A stretch of 64,000 bases of DNA from Euryarchaeota archaeon UBA102 (GTDB taxonomy: Archaea; Thermoplasmatota; Poseidoniia; MGIII; CG-Epi1): NCBI GenBank assembly GCA_002509225.1, contig DAHL01000039.1, positions 22,017 through 86,016 on the forward strand, in the 5' to 3' direction. Below, one piece after another: positions 26,084 through 36,119 of this stretch (positions are counted from its first letter, which is position 1; the number at the start of each line of letters is the position of its first letter). The translations under genes and the position numbers were made by a program. The notes below the pieces were generated by a model that was not told the origin of the DNA, did not search any database, and was given only the letters and a program-made list of their open reading frames with translations.

Positions 26084-27243
26084 TATTTAATTACCTCTTT
26101 CAATCTTTCTTGCTTTTTTTGAATTTCACCATTCGTAGTTACAAGAACCCCACCCATCCCTTTCACATAGAAATCAGACTCTTCTGAAGGCCCTATTAGA
26201 ATTTCATCTTCCATATCTAAAATAAATTCCCCATCTTTCGATAATGAATTAACAAAATTCGCAACATTATTTGCATATAACATAGATGCAGTATTGGCTA
26301 CTGTTCCAGGTAAATTAGATACTCCTACAATAACAACACCTTCTTTTTCTACAACTTTATCCATTTCAGATAATTCACAATTCCCTCCTGTATCTGTATT
26401 CATATCAACTATCACAGCTCCTTTTTTCATTCTCTTTACGGCATCAGCAGGAACGGTTATGGGTGCATCTCTACCGAATATACGCGCAGTGGTTATCACA
26501 ACATCTGCATCTTCTGCAACTTTACAAACAGTTTCATTTACTTTCTGTATAAATTCCGGGGTCAAAGGTTTAGCATATCCACTTTCATCTTCAAAATCTT
26601 CCATCCCTTCTACTTCTATAAATTTCCCTCCTAAACTTTCTATCTGTTCCTTTGCGGCTAGTCTAACATCCGAAGCATACACTACCGCTCCAAGCCTTTT
26701 CGCAGTAGCTATGGCCTGAAGTCCTGCAACACCTGCTCCCATAATAACAACTTTAGCAGGTCTTACAGTTCCTGCAGAAGTCATCATCATTGGAAATAAT
26801 TTGTTACTTTGTTGTCCCCCAAGAATTACAGATTTGTATCCTGCTAAATTATCCTGACTTGAATTTACATCCATTGACTGAGCTTTTGATAATCTACGAG
26901 GTATCATATCCATCGAACAAAGATTCACACCTTCTTTTGCTAGTCGTTTTACTATTTCATTCTCTCTAAACGGGTCTGCTAAACAAACAACCGTTTGACC
27001 ATCATTCCATTTTTCATTTTCAGGAACTCCAATAGACATAATTATTTCAGAATCCATTACTTCATTTCGAGTAGTGACGTTTGCACCCTTTACTCTATAT
27101 TCTTCATTTGAAAATCCTGCACTATTTCCTAATCCATCTTCCACTACAATCTCAAAACCATTTTTAGTTAATTTTGGGATAACATCAGGAACCATTGCAA
27201 CCCTTTTTTCAGCTTCAGGTTCTTTAGGTATTCCTATTTTCAT
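26083..27243 (-). CDS. pntAA: NAD(P) transhydrogenase subunit alpha, NAD-binding part
   Basis: 386 residues, the soluble NADH-binding subunit of the proton-pumping transhydrogenase, related to alanine dehydrogenase. It opens with KIGIPKEPEAEKRVAMVPD. The dinucleotide motif is VVIMGAGVAGLQAIATAKRLGA with YASDVR after it; GYAKPLTPEFIQ and ITTARIFGRDAP follow. First gene of pntAA-pntAB-pntB, with the acyl-CoA dehydrogenase gene immediately upstream (14-base gap), so all four may be one transcript. Confidence 0.95.
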   Translation of the reverse strand: MKIGIPKEPEAEKRVAMVPDVIPKLTKNGFEIVVEDGLGNSAGFSNEEYRVKGANVTTRNEVMDSEIIMSIGVPENEKWNDGQTVVCLADPFRENEIVKRLAKEGVNLCSMDMIPRRLSKAQSMDVNSSQDNLAGYKSVILGGQQSNKLFPMMMTSAGTVRPAKVVIMGAGVAGLQAIATAKRLGAVVYASDVRLAAKEQIESLGGKFIEVEGMEDFEDESGYAKPLTPEFIQKVNETVCKVAEDADVVITTARIFGRDAPITVPADAVKRMKKGAVIVDMNTDTGGNCELSEMDKVVEKEGVVIVGVSNLPGTVANTASMLYANNVANFVNSLSKDGEFILDMEDEILIGPSEESDFYVKGMGGVLVTTNGEIQKKQERLKEVIK

Positions 27244-27257
27244 TTTTCACTCACTCT

Positions 27258-28430
27258 TTATCTCTTGCCTATTTCTCTGGCTATAACTAATCTTTGTACT
27301 TCTTGCGTACCTTCATATATTTGTGTTATTTTAGCATCTCTGAAAAATCTTTCAACAGGAAATTCTTTTGTGTATCCATACCCACCTAATATCTGAACTG
27401 CACGATCAGCCACCCACATAGCGGTATCGCCAGCACTCAGTTTCGCCATTGAAGCTTCTAATGTATGTCTAGGCATTCCTTCTTCGTAGTGCTTCTGTTT
27501 AGCCCAAGCAGCTCTGTACACTTGTAGTCTCGCTGCATCAATTTTATTCGCCATATCTGCTAAATAATTTCCTATTGTTTGATGTTCAAGTATCATCTTT
27601 CCAAACGTTTCTCTCTCTTTAGAATATTTCAATGCAGATTCATACGCCCCCTGAGCAATTCCCAATGCTTGAGCAGCAATTCCAACTCTAGAATTATCAA
27701 GAGCATTCATAGCAATTGAGAAGCCCTTTCCAACCTCACCCAATACGTTTTCTTTAGGCACTTTACAGTTTTTCATTAAGAGTGTACAAGTATCAGATGA
27801 TCGAATTCCAAGTTTATCTTCTTTTTTACCAACTGAAAATCCATCAAACTCTTTTTCAACTATAAATGCAGTTATTCCTCCATGTTTCTTTTTACCATAT
27901 TCAGCATCACCCACATGTTTAGCAAATAAAACAAAAATATCTGCCGATGCTCCATTAGTTACCCACATTTTTTCACCGTTCAAAATAAAATCCTCATTTT
28001 CTAAATCTGCCTTTGCAGTCATAGCCGCTGCATCCGTTCCAGAACTAGCTTCACTTAGTGAATACGCACCAATACATTCTCCAGTTGCCATTCTTGGCAG
28101 GTACTTCTTTTTCTGTTCCTCTGTTCCATGAAGTGCAATTGTCATTGCAGACAATCCAACGTGCACAGCAAGAAAAACTCCCAATGATGGATCAACTCTA
28201 GAGAGCTCTTCTATTACTATAGCTTCAGATATATCATCTATTTTTTGCCCACCATATTTTTCAGAAATAGTCATACCAGCAAATCCCAATTCTGCCAATT
28301 TTTTGAATTCTTCAATAGGTGGAATTTGCTCTTCATCTCTTTTCATGGCAGTTTTCAAAACTTCAGTTTCAGAGAATTCACGTATAGTTTCTCTTATCAT
28401 TTTCTGTTCTTCTGTTTCTCTAAAATCCAT
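27258..28430 (-). CDS. Acyl-CoA dehydrogenase
   Basis: 390-residue flavoenzyme for the first step of beta-oxidation or branched-chain acyl-CoA breakdown. Standard order: N-terminal helices; AYSLSEASSGTDAAAM (FAD and substrate binding); KMWVTNGASADIFVLFA; the helical C-terminal domain with AVQILGGYGYTKEFPVER; and catalytic Glu in IYEGTQEVQRLVIAREI. The start shares a base with the NAC stop (TAATG). Chain-length preference cannot be told, but with two enoyl-CoA hydratases elsewhere it points to acyl-CoA or amino-acid carbon-skeleton oxidation. Confidence 0.95.
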   Translation of the reverse strand: MDFRETEEQKMIRETIREFSETEVLKTAMKRDEEQIPPIEEFKKLAELGFAGMTISEKYGGQKIDDISEAIVIEELSRVDPSLGVFLAVHVGLSAMTIALHGTEEQKKKYLPRMATGECIGAYSLSEASSGTDAAAMTAKADLENEDFILNGEKMWVTNGASADIFVLFAKHVGDAEYGKKKHGGITAFIVEKEFDGFSVGKKEDKLGIRSSDTCTLLMKNCKVPKENVLGEVGKGFSIAMNALDNSRVGIAAQALGIAQGAYESALKYSKERETFGKMILEHQTIGNYLADMANKIDAARLQVYRAAWAKQKHYEEGMPRHTLEASMAKLSAGDTAMWVADRAVQILGGYGYTKEFPVERFFRDAKITQIYEGTQEVQRLVIAREIGKR

Positions 28431-28777
28431 TATTCACCTACCAATTTGATTATGGCTTCTGCAGGTTCCCCATCACATTCTTCTAGAGTTGAGATTGCTT
28501 TCTCTCTTGAAACGCTAGTTTGGGACATCACTAATTCTATGTCTTCTTCAGGTATTCCCTCATCTTCATTTTCTACTTCATTAGGTTCCCCAACTACTTG
28601 GTATGTTTTTTGCCCCATCATATCCATGATAGTTACAGATGGCCGGTCAAAGACTAATGTTTTTTCTGGGGTTTCAATGGTTACTTTGGTCGCATCTATC
28701 TCTTCAGTGGCCTTTTCTAATTGTTTCTGAAGCTTCTTCATCATCCGCGGATTCATTCTTCCCATGCCCGGTATCAT
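28430..28777 (-). CDS. nac: Archaeal nascent polypeptide-associated complex protein (NAC alpha)
   Basis: 115 residues, binds nascent chains at the ribosome exit as a homodimer. It begins MIPGMGRMNPRMMKKL, the standard archaeal NAC start, then the NAC domain (KTLVFDRPSVTIMDMMGQ, TYQVVGE) and a C-terminal UBA domain (EDIELVMSQTSVSREKA, AIIKLVGE). I use the ATG at 28777; a frame upstream to 28837 would add a hydrophobic non-conserved tail. The gene follows pelota by about 30 bases, in a minus-strand run TFB-Pelota-NAC. Confidence 0.93.
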   Translation of the reverse strand: MIPGMGRMNPRMMKKLQKQLEKATEEIDATKVTIETPEKTLVFDRPSVTIMDMMGQKTYQVVGEPNEVENEDEGIPEEDIELVMSQTSVSREKAISTLEECDGEPAEAIIKLVGE

Positions 28778-28809
28778 AATATCTAAAATAACAATGCCAA
28801 TAAAAGAAA

Positions 28810-29832
28810 CTATCCTGCCTTGTATCTTAGTAAACAAGCCACTTTTCCTAGTCCTTCTAACATCTGCCCTCCTTCATGATGGTTGGATATTTCCACAATT
28901 TCAATTCTATTTCTTTCACACAATGCAAGCATTTTAATTCCCTTTTTTTGATGTATTTCCGTATCTAACATTATGACCTTTTCAACAGAACCATTCTCTA
29001 TTTTATCTTTAACTTCATTCCACCCATATGTTGCAAAATCTTTGTAAATTGATGTTTTTAATTCTTCCATTATCGTCAATTCTTTTTCCAATTCTATCGT
29101 TTCCATTTTATTTGTTATTTTACCACTTTTAAGTGCTTCGTTAATTCCATTCATACCGCCCTGACCAACTGTGTCAGTTTGATATCTATTAAACAATTCA
29201 GAATCCTTTTCTTTACACACTCTTATGAAATCTTCTTTTGGAAATCCAGGCCCCAATATTATCAAAGTTTCTCCGGAACTATAAATTTCCTTTAACTGTT
29301 CAACACCTCTTTCAAAGAATGATTTCTGAGTTTCACCACCCTTTCTTTTTCCCCCACCAGCTCTGTTAATAGTTTTTAATTCCCTAAGTCCGAACGTTCT
29401 TAATTCTGCAAATACTATTGCGTCCGTTTCCACATTTATTGCTATAGCTCTAAATGATGCCTTTTTGGCTTTTACAAACATCCTTTCATGGTGTGGCATC
29501 CACGCTTTTTTTCCGAGAACAAAATCATCTCCTGCTTTAAGTATCAATGAATGATAGTTCCCAACATCTTGCACGCCTTCTATTATTTTTCCATGACATC
29601 TGAATCTTTGATCAAAGTTCTGATATTCTTTATCTTCAACTTTTATAGTTAAATTCATCTTCTTTTTTACCCCTCTTTCAGATCTTATTTTGTCTGCTTG
29701 TTTAGATTCTCTTCGTTCTGTAAAAGCCGTCACCGTATCTTCATTCTCAATTATCAGATTTAAATAATATAAATCATCGGGATGCTGTAACCAAACCTTT
29801 CGACTATTCGTGTCGTTCTTTCGAAATTTCAA
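28810..29832 (-). CDS. pelA: Pelota (Dom34) mRNA surveillance protein
   Basis: 340 residues, eRF1-like factor that enters stalled ribosomes and works with ABCE1 (also in this window) to split them. The N-terminal Sm-like domain includes HPDDLYYLNLIIENEDTV and RESKQADKIRSERGVKKKMN, the central domain VFAELRTFGLRELKTI and LIILGPGFPKEDF, and the C-terminal domain ends GKVACLLRYKAG. As expected for Pelota it lacks the GGQ motif of release factors. It starts with TTG at 29832, preceded by GAAGGT at a good distance. It lies ten bases after tfb. Confidence 0.95.
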   Translation of the reverse strand: MKFRKNDTNSRKVWLQHPDDLYYLNLIIENEDTVTAFTERRESKQADKIRSERGVKKKMNLTIKVEDKEYQNFDQRFRCHGKIIEGVQDVGNYHSLILKAGDDFVLGKKAWMPHHERMFVKAKKASFRAIAINVETDAIVFAELRTFGLRELKTINRAGGGKRKGGETQKSFFERGVEQLKEIYSSGETLIILGPGFPKEDFIRVCKEKDSELFNRYQTDTVGQGGMNGINEALKSGKITNKMETIELEKELTIMEELKTSIYKDFATYGWNEVKDKIENGSVEKVIMLDTEIHQKKGIKMLALCERNRIEIVEISNHHEGGQMLEGLGKVACLLRYKAG

Positions 29833-29841
29833 TATGTACCT

Positions 29842-30792
29842 TCAAGCTGCTACAGCAGCAGTGATACTCAGATATTCTGTTAATTCTTTGTATCTATTTC
29901 TTATTGTAACTTCGGTAACCCCTACCGTGTCCGCTATAGCTTTCTGAGTTTTGCGTTGATTATAAACTACAGATGCTAAATATATCGCAGCAGCCGCAAC
30001 TCCAGTTGGTCCTCTTCCTGAAGTCAATTCAGATTCAGTAGCTTCTTGAAGTATTTTTATTGCTGCATCTTCTACTCTACCAGATAATCCAAGTTCACGA
30101 GAATATCTAGTTATGTATGAAACAGGAGATGCTGGCATTAGATTCAATCCCAATTCTCTCGATATGTATCTGTACGTTCTTCCAACTTCCTTTTTAGTTG
30201 CGTTAGATGCTTTAGTTATTTCGTCAAGCGTTCTAGGAACTTCACATTGTCTACATGCCCCATAAAGCGTCGCAGCAGCCACACCCTCAATTGATCTACC
30301 TCTAACCAGATTTTTCTGCACAGCCTTTCTATAAAGCATAGCAGCAGTTTCTCTTACTTGTCGCTGTAATCCAATTTTAGAAGCCAATCTATTTAATTCA
30401 TTTAATGCCAATGCTAAATTTCTATCTGCAGAATTATTAGCTCTAGTTCTATTTTGCCATTTTCTCATTCTGTATAGTTGTGAACGGTTTTTTGATGGGA
30501 CTACATTTCCATATGAATCTCTATTACTCCAAGCTATATCTGTTGACAATCCTTTATCATGAACTAGAGGATTCATAGGTGAACCACCTCTAGCTCGTCT
30601 CTCATTTTGTTCAGCATCAAATGCACGCCATTCAGGTCCTTGATCTATTTGATTCTCATCAATCACTAAACCGCAAGTTCTACAAGTCAACTCGCCTCTT
30701 TGGTAATCTCTTACTAAATGTTCCGATCTACATTCTGTGCATTTAATTTGTTCTTCTAGTTCTATATCTTTAGAAATTTCAGGTTTAGTCAT
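29842..30792 (-). CDS. tfb: Transcription initiation factor B
   Basis: 316 residues. The N-terminal zinc ribbon is [20 protein letters not shown] with a following C-R-T-C pair. The B-reader region ([19 protein letters not shown]) is followed by two cyclin-fold repeats (about residues 115-205 and 210-305) with [18 protein letters not shown] and [20 protein letters not shown] start at MTKPEIS (30792); an open frame to 30951 adds a hydrophobic tail and would overlap the divergent protease gene. Binds TBP-DNA and recruits RNA polymerase. Only one TFB is in this window. Confidence 0.95.
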   Translation of the reverse strand: MTKPEISKDIELEEQIKCTECRSEHLVRDYQRGELTCRTCGLVIDENQIDQGPEWRAFDAEQNERRARGGSPMNPLVHDKGLSTDIAWSNRDSYGNVVPSKNRSQLYRMRKWQNRTRANNSADRNLALALNELNRLASKIGLQRQVRETAAMLYRKAVQKNLVRGRSIEGVAAATLYGACRQCEVPRTLDEITKASNATKKEVGRTYRYISRELGLNLMPASPVSYITRYSRELGLSGRVEDAAIKILQEATESELTSGRGPTGVAAAAIYLASVVYNQRKTQKAIADTVGVTEVTIRNRYKELTEYLSITAAVAA

Positions 30793-30904
30793 AAGTTGAA
30801 CCTCAACAGAATACCCAATTGGAAAACGGTTATAAAAATTCGCCTGAAGTTTAAGCAATTGTACACCAAATAGTTTATACCTCGCAATTAGCAATACAAT
30901 TACA

Positions 30905-32455
30905 ATGGAAGAACTGAATTCCTTTTTAAAGTCAAAAGGGTGGTCAATCAAAGATTACAAACATGATGGCCTTTCTCATATATTTCATATAGCACTACCA
31001 GATGATTTTGAATCTAAATTTGAAGATTTAAGAATCGAATTAAAATCCAAAAGTTTTCCAGAACGCTTTTCTCCAATTGTAAGGGAGGTTGGTGGAGAGG
31101 CTCTTTTAATTTTACTTCCAAAACCGAATCAATCCTTCAAGAGTCAACGAACTAATGTTTATCTTTTCCTCGCTACAGTTTTTACCACTATGTGGGCCGG
31201 GGCTCTCATGTATGCTGGCTATTCTAACTACGAATCGGAGTCAAGTTGGTTTCTATTCACAATTTTTCTCGAACCTAGACTTCTATTAATGGGATTTTTG
31301 ACATTTTCAATTCCACTATTGACAATATTGGGTGTGCACGAATTCGCTCATTATTTCTATGCTAAAAAACACAATCTAGATTCTTCATTACCATTCTTCA
31401 TACCATTCCCTCCTCCATTTTTGTTGGGCACTATGGGTGCCATGATATCAATACGTGAACCAATACCTAATCGTAAAGCTCTTTTCGATGTCGGTGTCAG
31501 TGGTCCAATTGCAGGATTTATAATCGCTATACCAATCACGCTTCTCGGCTTTTTATTAACTGAAATGGTAAAAGCTCCAGTACCTGAAGATACTGGAAGT
31601 GTTTACTACTTAGGAACTCCTATAATTTGGTCTGCTCTGATATGGGTTGCCGTTAAAATAATGCCACTTTCAGGTGCATATTTGACCCATCCAGTAGCAT
31701 TTGCAGGATGGGCTGGCTTTCTAGTTACAGCAATTAATTTATTCCCAGCAGGTCAATTAGATGGAGGGCATATATCACGTGCACTCCTAGGAAACAAATC
31801 CAAATATTTTTCTTATCTCACAATGTCGATGTTGTTTTTCTTAGGATTTGTAGGTATTCCAGGTATAGTCGATCCATATTTTGGTTGGTTAATTTTTGGA
31901 GTCTTAATTTTTTTTATGGGGATACTTCATCCTCCCCCTTCTGAAGAAATCACACCTTTAGATTTTAATAGAAAGATAGTAGGTGCTTTTTCCGTATTGA
32001 TGTTGATTGTATGCTTCGTCCCTTCACCACTCATGGTGGGAGAAAGTCCATTTGATATAAGTATAGAATCTTCCGATTCCGAATTTACTACCGCTTCCAA
32101 TGCTTCTTTCGAAATGATAGTTTGGCTGAACAATACAGGTACAGTCACAGATAATTTATCACTCAGCTTTGTTCATAATGAATCTTGGTCTGTTTCTTTA
32201 TCTAGCTTTACAATTTGGTCTGTAAATGATACTCTTTTAGCTTCCGATTCAAATTTTTCAAGTGATGTTTTCTATTTCGATAATGAAACTAATATTTATT
32301 CCTTGAATCTATCAGCTTCTGATTATTCCAATCTCACGTTAGTAGTGACAGTTCCAGAAGAGGCTATTGATGATTCTTATACAATTAAAATTAAAGTTTC
32401 CGGACGCAATGAGGCTTTATACACGAAAGCTATAGTGGTAATCGTAGAGGATTGA
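30905..32455 (+). CDS. Site-2 protease family (M50) membrane metalloprotease with exterior C-terminal domain
   Basis: 516 residues. A cytoplasmic-type N-terminal domain (1-90) precedes spans from about 95. The zinc-binding HEFAH is in [24 protein letters not shown]-like loop [18 protein letters not shown] and [14 protein letters not shown] match archaeal S2P proteins. The third ligand is in [19 protein letters not shown], where Asp sits in LDGG. After the last spans (to about 380) comes an Asn/Ser-rich exterior domain of about 130 residues with an NEW/CARDB-like feel. It probably cleaves membrane-bound regulators or signal peptides. Start ATG at 30905, divergent from tfb. The dihydroorotase ATG overlaps its stop by one base. 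Confidence 0.9.
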   Translation: MEELNSFLKSKGWSIKDYKHDGLSHIFHIALPDDFESKFEDLRIELKSKSFPERFSPIVREVGGEALLILLPKPNQSFKSQRTNVYLFLATVFTTMWAGALMYAGYSNYESESSWFLFTIFLEPRLLLMGFLTFSIPLLTILGVHEFAHYFYAKKHNLDSSLPFFIPFPPPFLLGTMGAMISIREPIPNRKALFDVGVSGPIAGFIIAIPITLLGFLLTEMVKAPVPEDTGSVYYLGTPIIWSALIWVAVKIMPLSGAYLTHPVAFAGWAGFLVTAINLFPAGQLDGGHISRALLGNKSKYFSYLTMSMLFFLGFVGIPGIVDPYFGWLIFGVLIFFMGILHPPPSEEITPLDFNRKIVGAFSVLMLIVCFVPSPLMVGESPFDISIESSDSEFTTASNASFEMIVWLNNTGTVTDNLSLSFVHNESWSVSLSSFTIWSVNDTLLASDSNFSSDVFYFDNETNIYSLNLSASDYSNLTLVVTVPEEAIDDSYTIKIKVSGRNEALYTKAIVVIVED

Positions 32456-33684
32456 TGAAAGTACTCGAAGGCAAGGTATGGATTACAGGACAAGGTCTAA
32501 CTAATGCTTGTGTCGGCATCAATGATGATGGTTACATAGGTGCAGTTAAAAAAATTCTAAAGGGCGATGAACATACAACCACTTCCGATGTCATTCTGCC
32601 GGCAGCTACAGATATGCATGTACATTTCAGAGACCCTGGTAATCCCGAAAAAGAAGTTTGGGCTACCGGCTCAGCAGCCGCAGCGTGTGGCGGTGTGACT
32701 GCTGTTGTTGATATGCCCAATACAACCCCTCTAACTAATAGCCCTACTAATTTTACAGATAAAAATAATCGGGCCTTATCGAATTCGGTAGTCGATTTCG
32801 GTCTAGGGTTCTATGCCTATCCTGGAATCAGTAAAGAATCTTGGTTCACAAAAACCTATCCTGCTTTTTGGAAGCTATATCCATATAATTTCAGTTGGCC
32901 AGAATATCAATCAACTGTAAATGAAGTAATAAGTAACAGCTCACGCCCCATAGTTATACATGGCGAACACCCAGACCATATTTCTTACGAAACACTTTCA
33001 GCTTTATCTGATCATACTCATAATAGATCAAATGCAGAAAAACTATGCTTGGAAGGAATGCCCAATTCAAGCTCTTTACATGTAGCCCATCTCTCTACTC
33101 AAGAAGGTTTGAATGTATTGCCATCACAGGCCACCTCTGAGGTTTGCCCCCATCATCTTTTACTCAATTTAAGTTGCGAACTTGGTATCGAATGCAAAGT
33201 CGACCCGCCTTTACGAGAAAGAAATGACAACACAGCTCTTTACAATGCATTAAGAAATGGAAAAATCGATATTTTAGCAAGCGACCACGCTCCACATTTA
33301 ATGTCAGAGAAGGTAAGCTCAGATCCACCTTCTGGAATTCCAGGTGTAGAAACTATGATTCCTTTGATGTTGAATGAAGTGGCAGAAGATAGATTATCTC
33401 TTGATAGATTAGTAAGTGCAATGGCAGAAAAACCAGCTGAAAGATTGGGCATTCAAAGAGGAAAATTAATTCCAGGCAATCCTGCCGATATAATTACAGT
33501 AGATTTAAAAAATAAAACAAAAATATCTTTGGAAAATCTTCATTCTAAAGCTAATTGGACGCCGTTTGAGAATTGGGATGCTATATTCCCTTCAAGAGTT
33601 TTTAGACGCGGTCAAATAATAGCTAAAGATGGCGTATTGCAGGAAGAGAATGGAGGAGTCTCAATTTTTCCTCCTACTTTGTAA
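32455..33684 (+). CDS. pyrC: Dihydroorotase
   Basis: About 409 residues, closes carbamoyl-aspartate to dihydroorotate in pyrimidine synthesis. Metal ligands and substrate contacts of the amidohydrolase superfamily are visible: DMHVHFRDPGNPEKE, GGVTAVVDMPNTTPLT, IHGEHPDHI, LHVAHLSTQEG, EVCPHHLLLN and the catalytic ASDHAPHLMSEK. PSGIPGVETMIPLML and RLGIQRGKLIPGNPADI complete the type I/class I pattern. ATG at 32455 overlaps the preceding stop by one base (TGATG); a TTG three bases earlier is in frame but redundant. Confidence 0.95.
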   Translation: MKVLEGKVWITGQGLTNACVGINDDGYIGAVKKILKGDEHTTTSDVILPAATDMHVHFRDPGNPEKEVWATGSAAAACGGVTAVVDMPNTTPLTNSPTNFTDKNNRALSNSVVDFGLGFYAYPGISKESWFTKTYPAFWKLYPYNFSWPEYQSTVNEVISNSSRPIVIHGEHPDHISYETLSALSDHTHNRSNAEKLCLEGMPNSSSLHVAHLSTQEGLNVLPSQATSEVCPHHLLLNLSCELGIECKVDPPLRERNDNTALYNALRNGKIDILASDHAPHLMSEKVSSDPPSGIPGVETMIPLMLNEVAEDRLSLDRLVSAMAEKPAERLGIQRGKLIPGNPADIITVDLKNKTKISLENLHSKANWTPFENWDAIFPSRVFRRGQIIAKDGVLQEENGGVSIFPPTL

Positions 33685-33756
33685 TATTCATTATTTCTTA
33701 GTTGATTTCTGTATAAGGATAACTTTATTAACGGATAATAAGGAAACAGTTAAGTC

Positions 33757-35916
33757 ATGAAAAAGACGAAGTATTTCGGAGCTGTTCTTTTTTGCATAGC
33801 ATTTTTTTCTGTTTTACTAATTACAGATAATGCAGAATCCGAATCCGTTGATTTATTTTTAGAAGGTAATCTCGCTTTGAATACAGGAAATTTAAATCCA
33901 GATCAACCTTCTTCTGCATCTAGAAATAAAGCATGTAATAATGCAGAAGATCAAGAATATCCAAATGCTACTAATGGGGAATACAAATATTATGATGTGG
34001 CCTCTTGGGAATCAAATTTTGCTTATAATAAAGGAGTAATTTTTACAGGCGAAGAGGGGTCATTCGATATTTGGGTATCTTCAAGCAAAGTAGATGAATT
34101 CCGCCTTAGGGCTATAATTTACATTTACATAAATAACGGATATACTGAATTGGCAACCGTTGAAATAGAAGAAACTGCACCACCTGGTGGAAGTTTAGAG
34201 GGGGAGTATCTCATATCTGGAACATTTTACGTTAATCCCGAAGTCATTCCAGATGATTATGAAAGTATATCTCGTTTAGGCATCGAGTTGGAAAGTAGCA
34301 TTACTTGGACTAATACTACTTGGTCTGGAGAAGCAAATCCAAGAGAAGCTTCCGTTCTCTGGGATAGTTCAAGTCTGAATTCTAAAATGCAAGTCGATAT
34401 TTCTTACATGTTTTTTGAAATCGACAGTATGGAAAATGAACGCGTTGATGACTTTGGCGAAGATAATCTTCAGTTATCTTTCTTTATACACAACTCATTT
34501 GGAGCTAGCTATACAGATGCTGAAAGTGGCACAATCTCAATTTCTGATTTTAGTTCACCTTCTTTCCGAAACAGTTTCGATGCAAAATCAAGCGGCAGTT
34601 CTCGTACCATCTTGAGTGCAAATTGGTACTATCAAGACGATAACGCCCTTGAGAAAAATTACACTTTGGTAATCACTGCAGAAGATAGTATCTCTAATAA
34701 AGATTGGTCTTTTGTTACTAATTACTATCTTTTAGTGGATATTTTTTCGGTAGATATAACTAGTGAAGATAATGAACGAACATTCGTTATGAATCCAGGT
34801 TCTGAAATTAGTTTCGACGTATCTGTAATCAATAACGGTAATAGTTTCGATATTGTAGATTTAGAAACAGACAGCTCATCTTCTGGGTGGAATATTGATG
34901 TCGATGGCTCTAGAACTATAGAATTGGATCAAGGGGATTCAGAACTCATTTCAATTTTTGTTTCTTCACCTTCTAGTGCATCTGGTGGGGAATCTACTAC
35001 TATCACTATATCTGTGATATCTGGAGGCAATCCTTCTGAAACTGCAGATATAGATTATTCTTTATCTGTTCGAGAAACGGGCATCCAAGTTACACCTTCT
35101 ACATTCCCCAATTCTATACCCATTAATCCTTATAATCTAGAAAACAATTTATTTCATTATCCTTTCAGTGTTAAGAATACAGGAAATGGTGCAGATACTT
35201 ACTCCTTTTCAACCTCAGTAGGGGGTGGTTGGTCAATTTCTGTTTATGACGTTTCAGGAGGTAGTTATACTGATCTTCTCACTATAGATGAAGATCAAAC
35301 AGCCAATTTAGAATTAGTTATCGATATTAAAAATGCAGAACATGACGATTCTGCTTCTTTTTATCTAAAAGTAATTTCTTCTAATTCGAACGGTCGGGTT
35401 TTTTTCGAAGCAGCTGATTCTTCCTTTGTTATTGAAATTCCACCCGAAGAAATAGTCAATCTTGCTATTAGTTCTCAAGATATTAGTTTGAATCCATCTC
35501 CTCCAGTTCAAGGATTGCCTTTAGAATTTACTGTAACAATACATAATACAGGCGGTAAATCTTCAGGTTCTTTTCAAGTACAATTATTCTTCGGAGCTAG
35601 AGTTGAAGATACACAATTAGTTTCTGGCATTTCAGGTTTTAGTGAGACTGAAGTTATTTTAACTTGGGCAATTCCAAGCGCAGGAACCCAATCTTTACAA
35701 ATTAAAGTCGATACCGGTTTTAACATAGACGAAGGGCCCTTCGAAGATGATAATTCCTTAATATATACTGTTGAGATTATGGAAAATCCAAACCCAAATC
35801 CAGATTCTGATGATTCCTTTACTCCTTCTGTTTCATTGACTACCGCAATACCTTTTGTTTTATTAGGTTTAGTAGTCGCAGCCATAGTTTTCCGTTATAC
35901 TATAATGAGAAGATAA
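33757..35916 (+). CDS. Secreted surface protein with CARDB-type domain and C-terminal anchor
   Basis: 719 residues. Signal peptide at 1-27 (KKTKYFGAVLFCIAFFSVLL). The body is beta-rich and heavy in Ser, Asn and Asp: an N-terminal domain without a family I can name, a region with NPGSEISFDVSVINNGNSF (alpha-galactosidase NEW3-like), a second with FPFSVKNTGNGADTY-like text (YPFSVKNTGNGADTYSF), then a CARDB domain (about 570-675: FTVTIHNTGGKSSGSF, VDTGFNIDEGPFEDDNS). A final span AIPFVLLGLVVAAIVF and RYTIMRR anchor it outside. No catalytic motif, so a structural or adhesive cell-surface role is likely. Followed by a T-rich terminator. Confidence 0.85.
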   Translation: MKKTKYFGAVLFCIAFFSVLLITDNAESESVDLFLEGNLALNTGNLNPDQPSSASRNKACNNAEDQEYPNATNGEYKYYDVASWESNFAYNKGVIFTGEEGSFDIWVSSSKVDEFRLRAIIYIYINNGYTELATVEIEETAPPGGSLEGEYLISGTFYVNPEVIPDDYESISRLGIELESSITWTNTTWSGEANPREASVLWDSSSLNSKMQVDISYMFFEIDSMENERVDDFGEDNLQLSFFIHNSFGASYTDAESGTISISDFSSPSFRNSFDAKSSGSSRTILSANWYYQDDNALEKNYTLVITAEDSISNKDWSFVTNYYLLVDIFSVDITSEDNERTFVMNPGSEISFDVSVINNGNSFDIVDLETDSSSSGWNIDVDGSRTIELDQGDSELISIFVSSPSSASGGESTTITISVISGGNPSETADIDYSLSVRETGIQVTPSTFPNSIPINPYNLENNLFHYPFSVKNTGNGADTYSFSTSVGGGWSISVYDVSGGSYTDLLTIDEDQTANLELVIDIKNAEHDDSASFYLKVISSNSNGRVFFEAADSSFVIEIPPEEIVNLAISSQDISLNPSPPVQGLPLEFTVTIHNTGGKSSGSFQVQLFFGARVEDTQLVSGISGFSETEVILTWAIPSAGTQSLQIKVDTGFNIDEGPFEDDNSLIYTVEIMENPNPNPDSDDSFTPSVSLTTAIPFVLLGLVVAAIVFRYTIMRR

Positions 35917-35930
35917 GTTATCATCATTCT

Positions 35931-35947
35931 TATTTTTTTTATTTTAT
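35931..35947 (+). terminator. T-rich transcription terminator
   Basis: The non-template strand reads TATTTTTTTTATTTTAT shortly after the surface protein stop and before tRNA-Met. Archaeal RNA polymerase stops at such T-runs without needing a hairpin, so this is a good candidate terminator. Confidence 0.55.
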
Positions 35948-35988
35948 TCACCAAAGCTTCTTAACAAAGCTGTTAAGTTCTATAACGA

Positions 35989-36066
35989 AGCGGGGTGGGG
36001 TAGCTAGGAAATCCCGTCGGGCTCATAACCCGGAGATCGGTGGTTCAAATCCACCCCCCGCTACCA
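35989..36066 (+). tRNA. Initiator tRNA-Met (CAU), CCA encoded
   Basis: Acceptor AGCGGGG pairs with CCCCGCT. The T arm is GGTGG-TTCAAAT-CCACC, the anticodon loop CTCATAA. Two features mark it as the initiator: an A1-U72 end pair, and three consecutive G-C pairs (GGG/CCC) next to the anticodon loop. The 3' CCA is encoded. It is therefore not the CAU tRNA-Ile that TiaS, encoded just downstream, would modify. Confidence 0.93.
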
Positions 36067-36119
36067 ATCTTCGTTTGTTTGCAATAGTTTCTCTTATATC
36101 TTAGCCACGTCTATGTTAT

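Noticed and set aside
30793-30951. Longer tfb and ggr starts (30951 and 8193)
   Set aside because: The added N-termini are non-conserved, and the zinc ribbon and FAD strand begin normally from the internal ATGs.
35989-36066. CAU tRNA as the tRNA-Ile2 substrate of TiaS
   Set aside because: The A1-U72 pair and the GGG/CCC anticodon stem identify it as initiator tRNA-Met.
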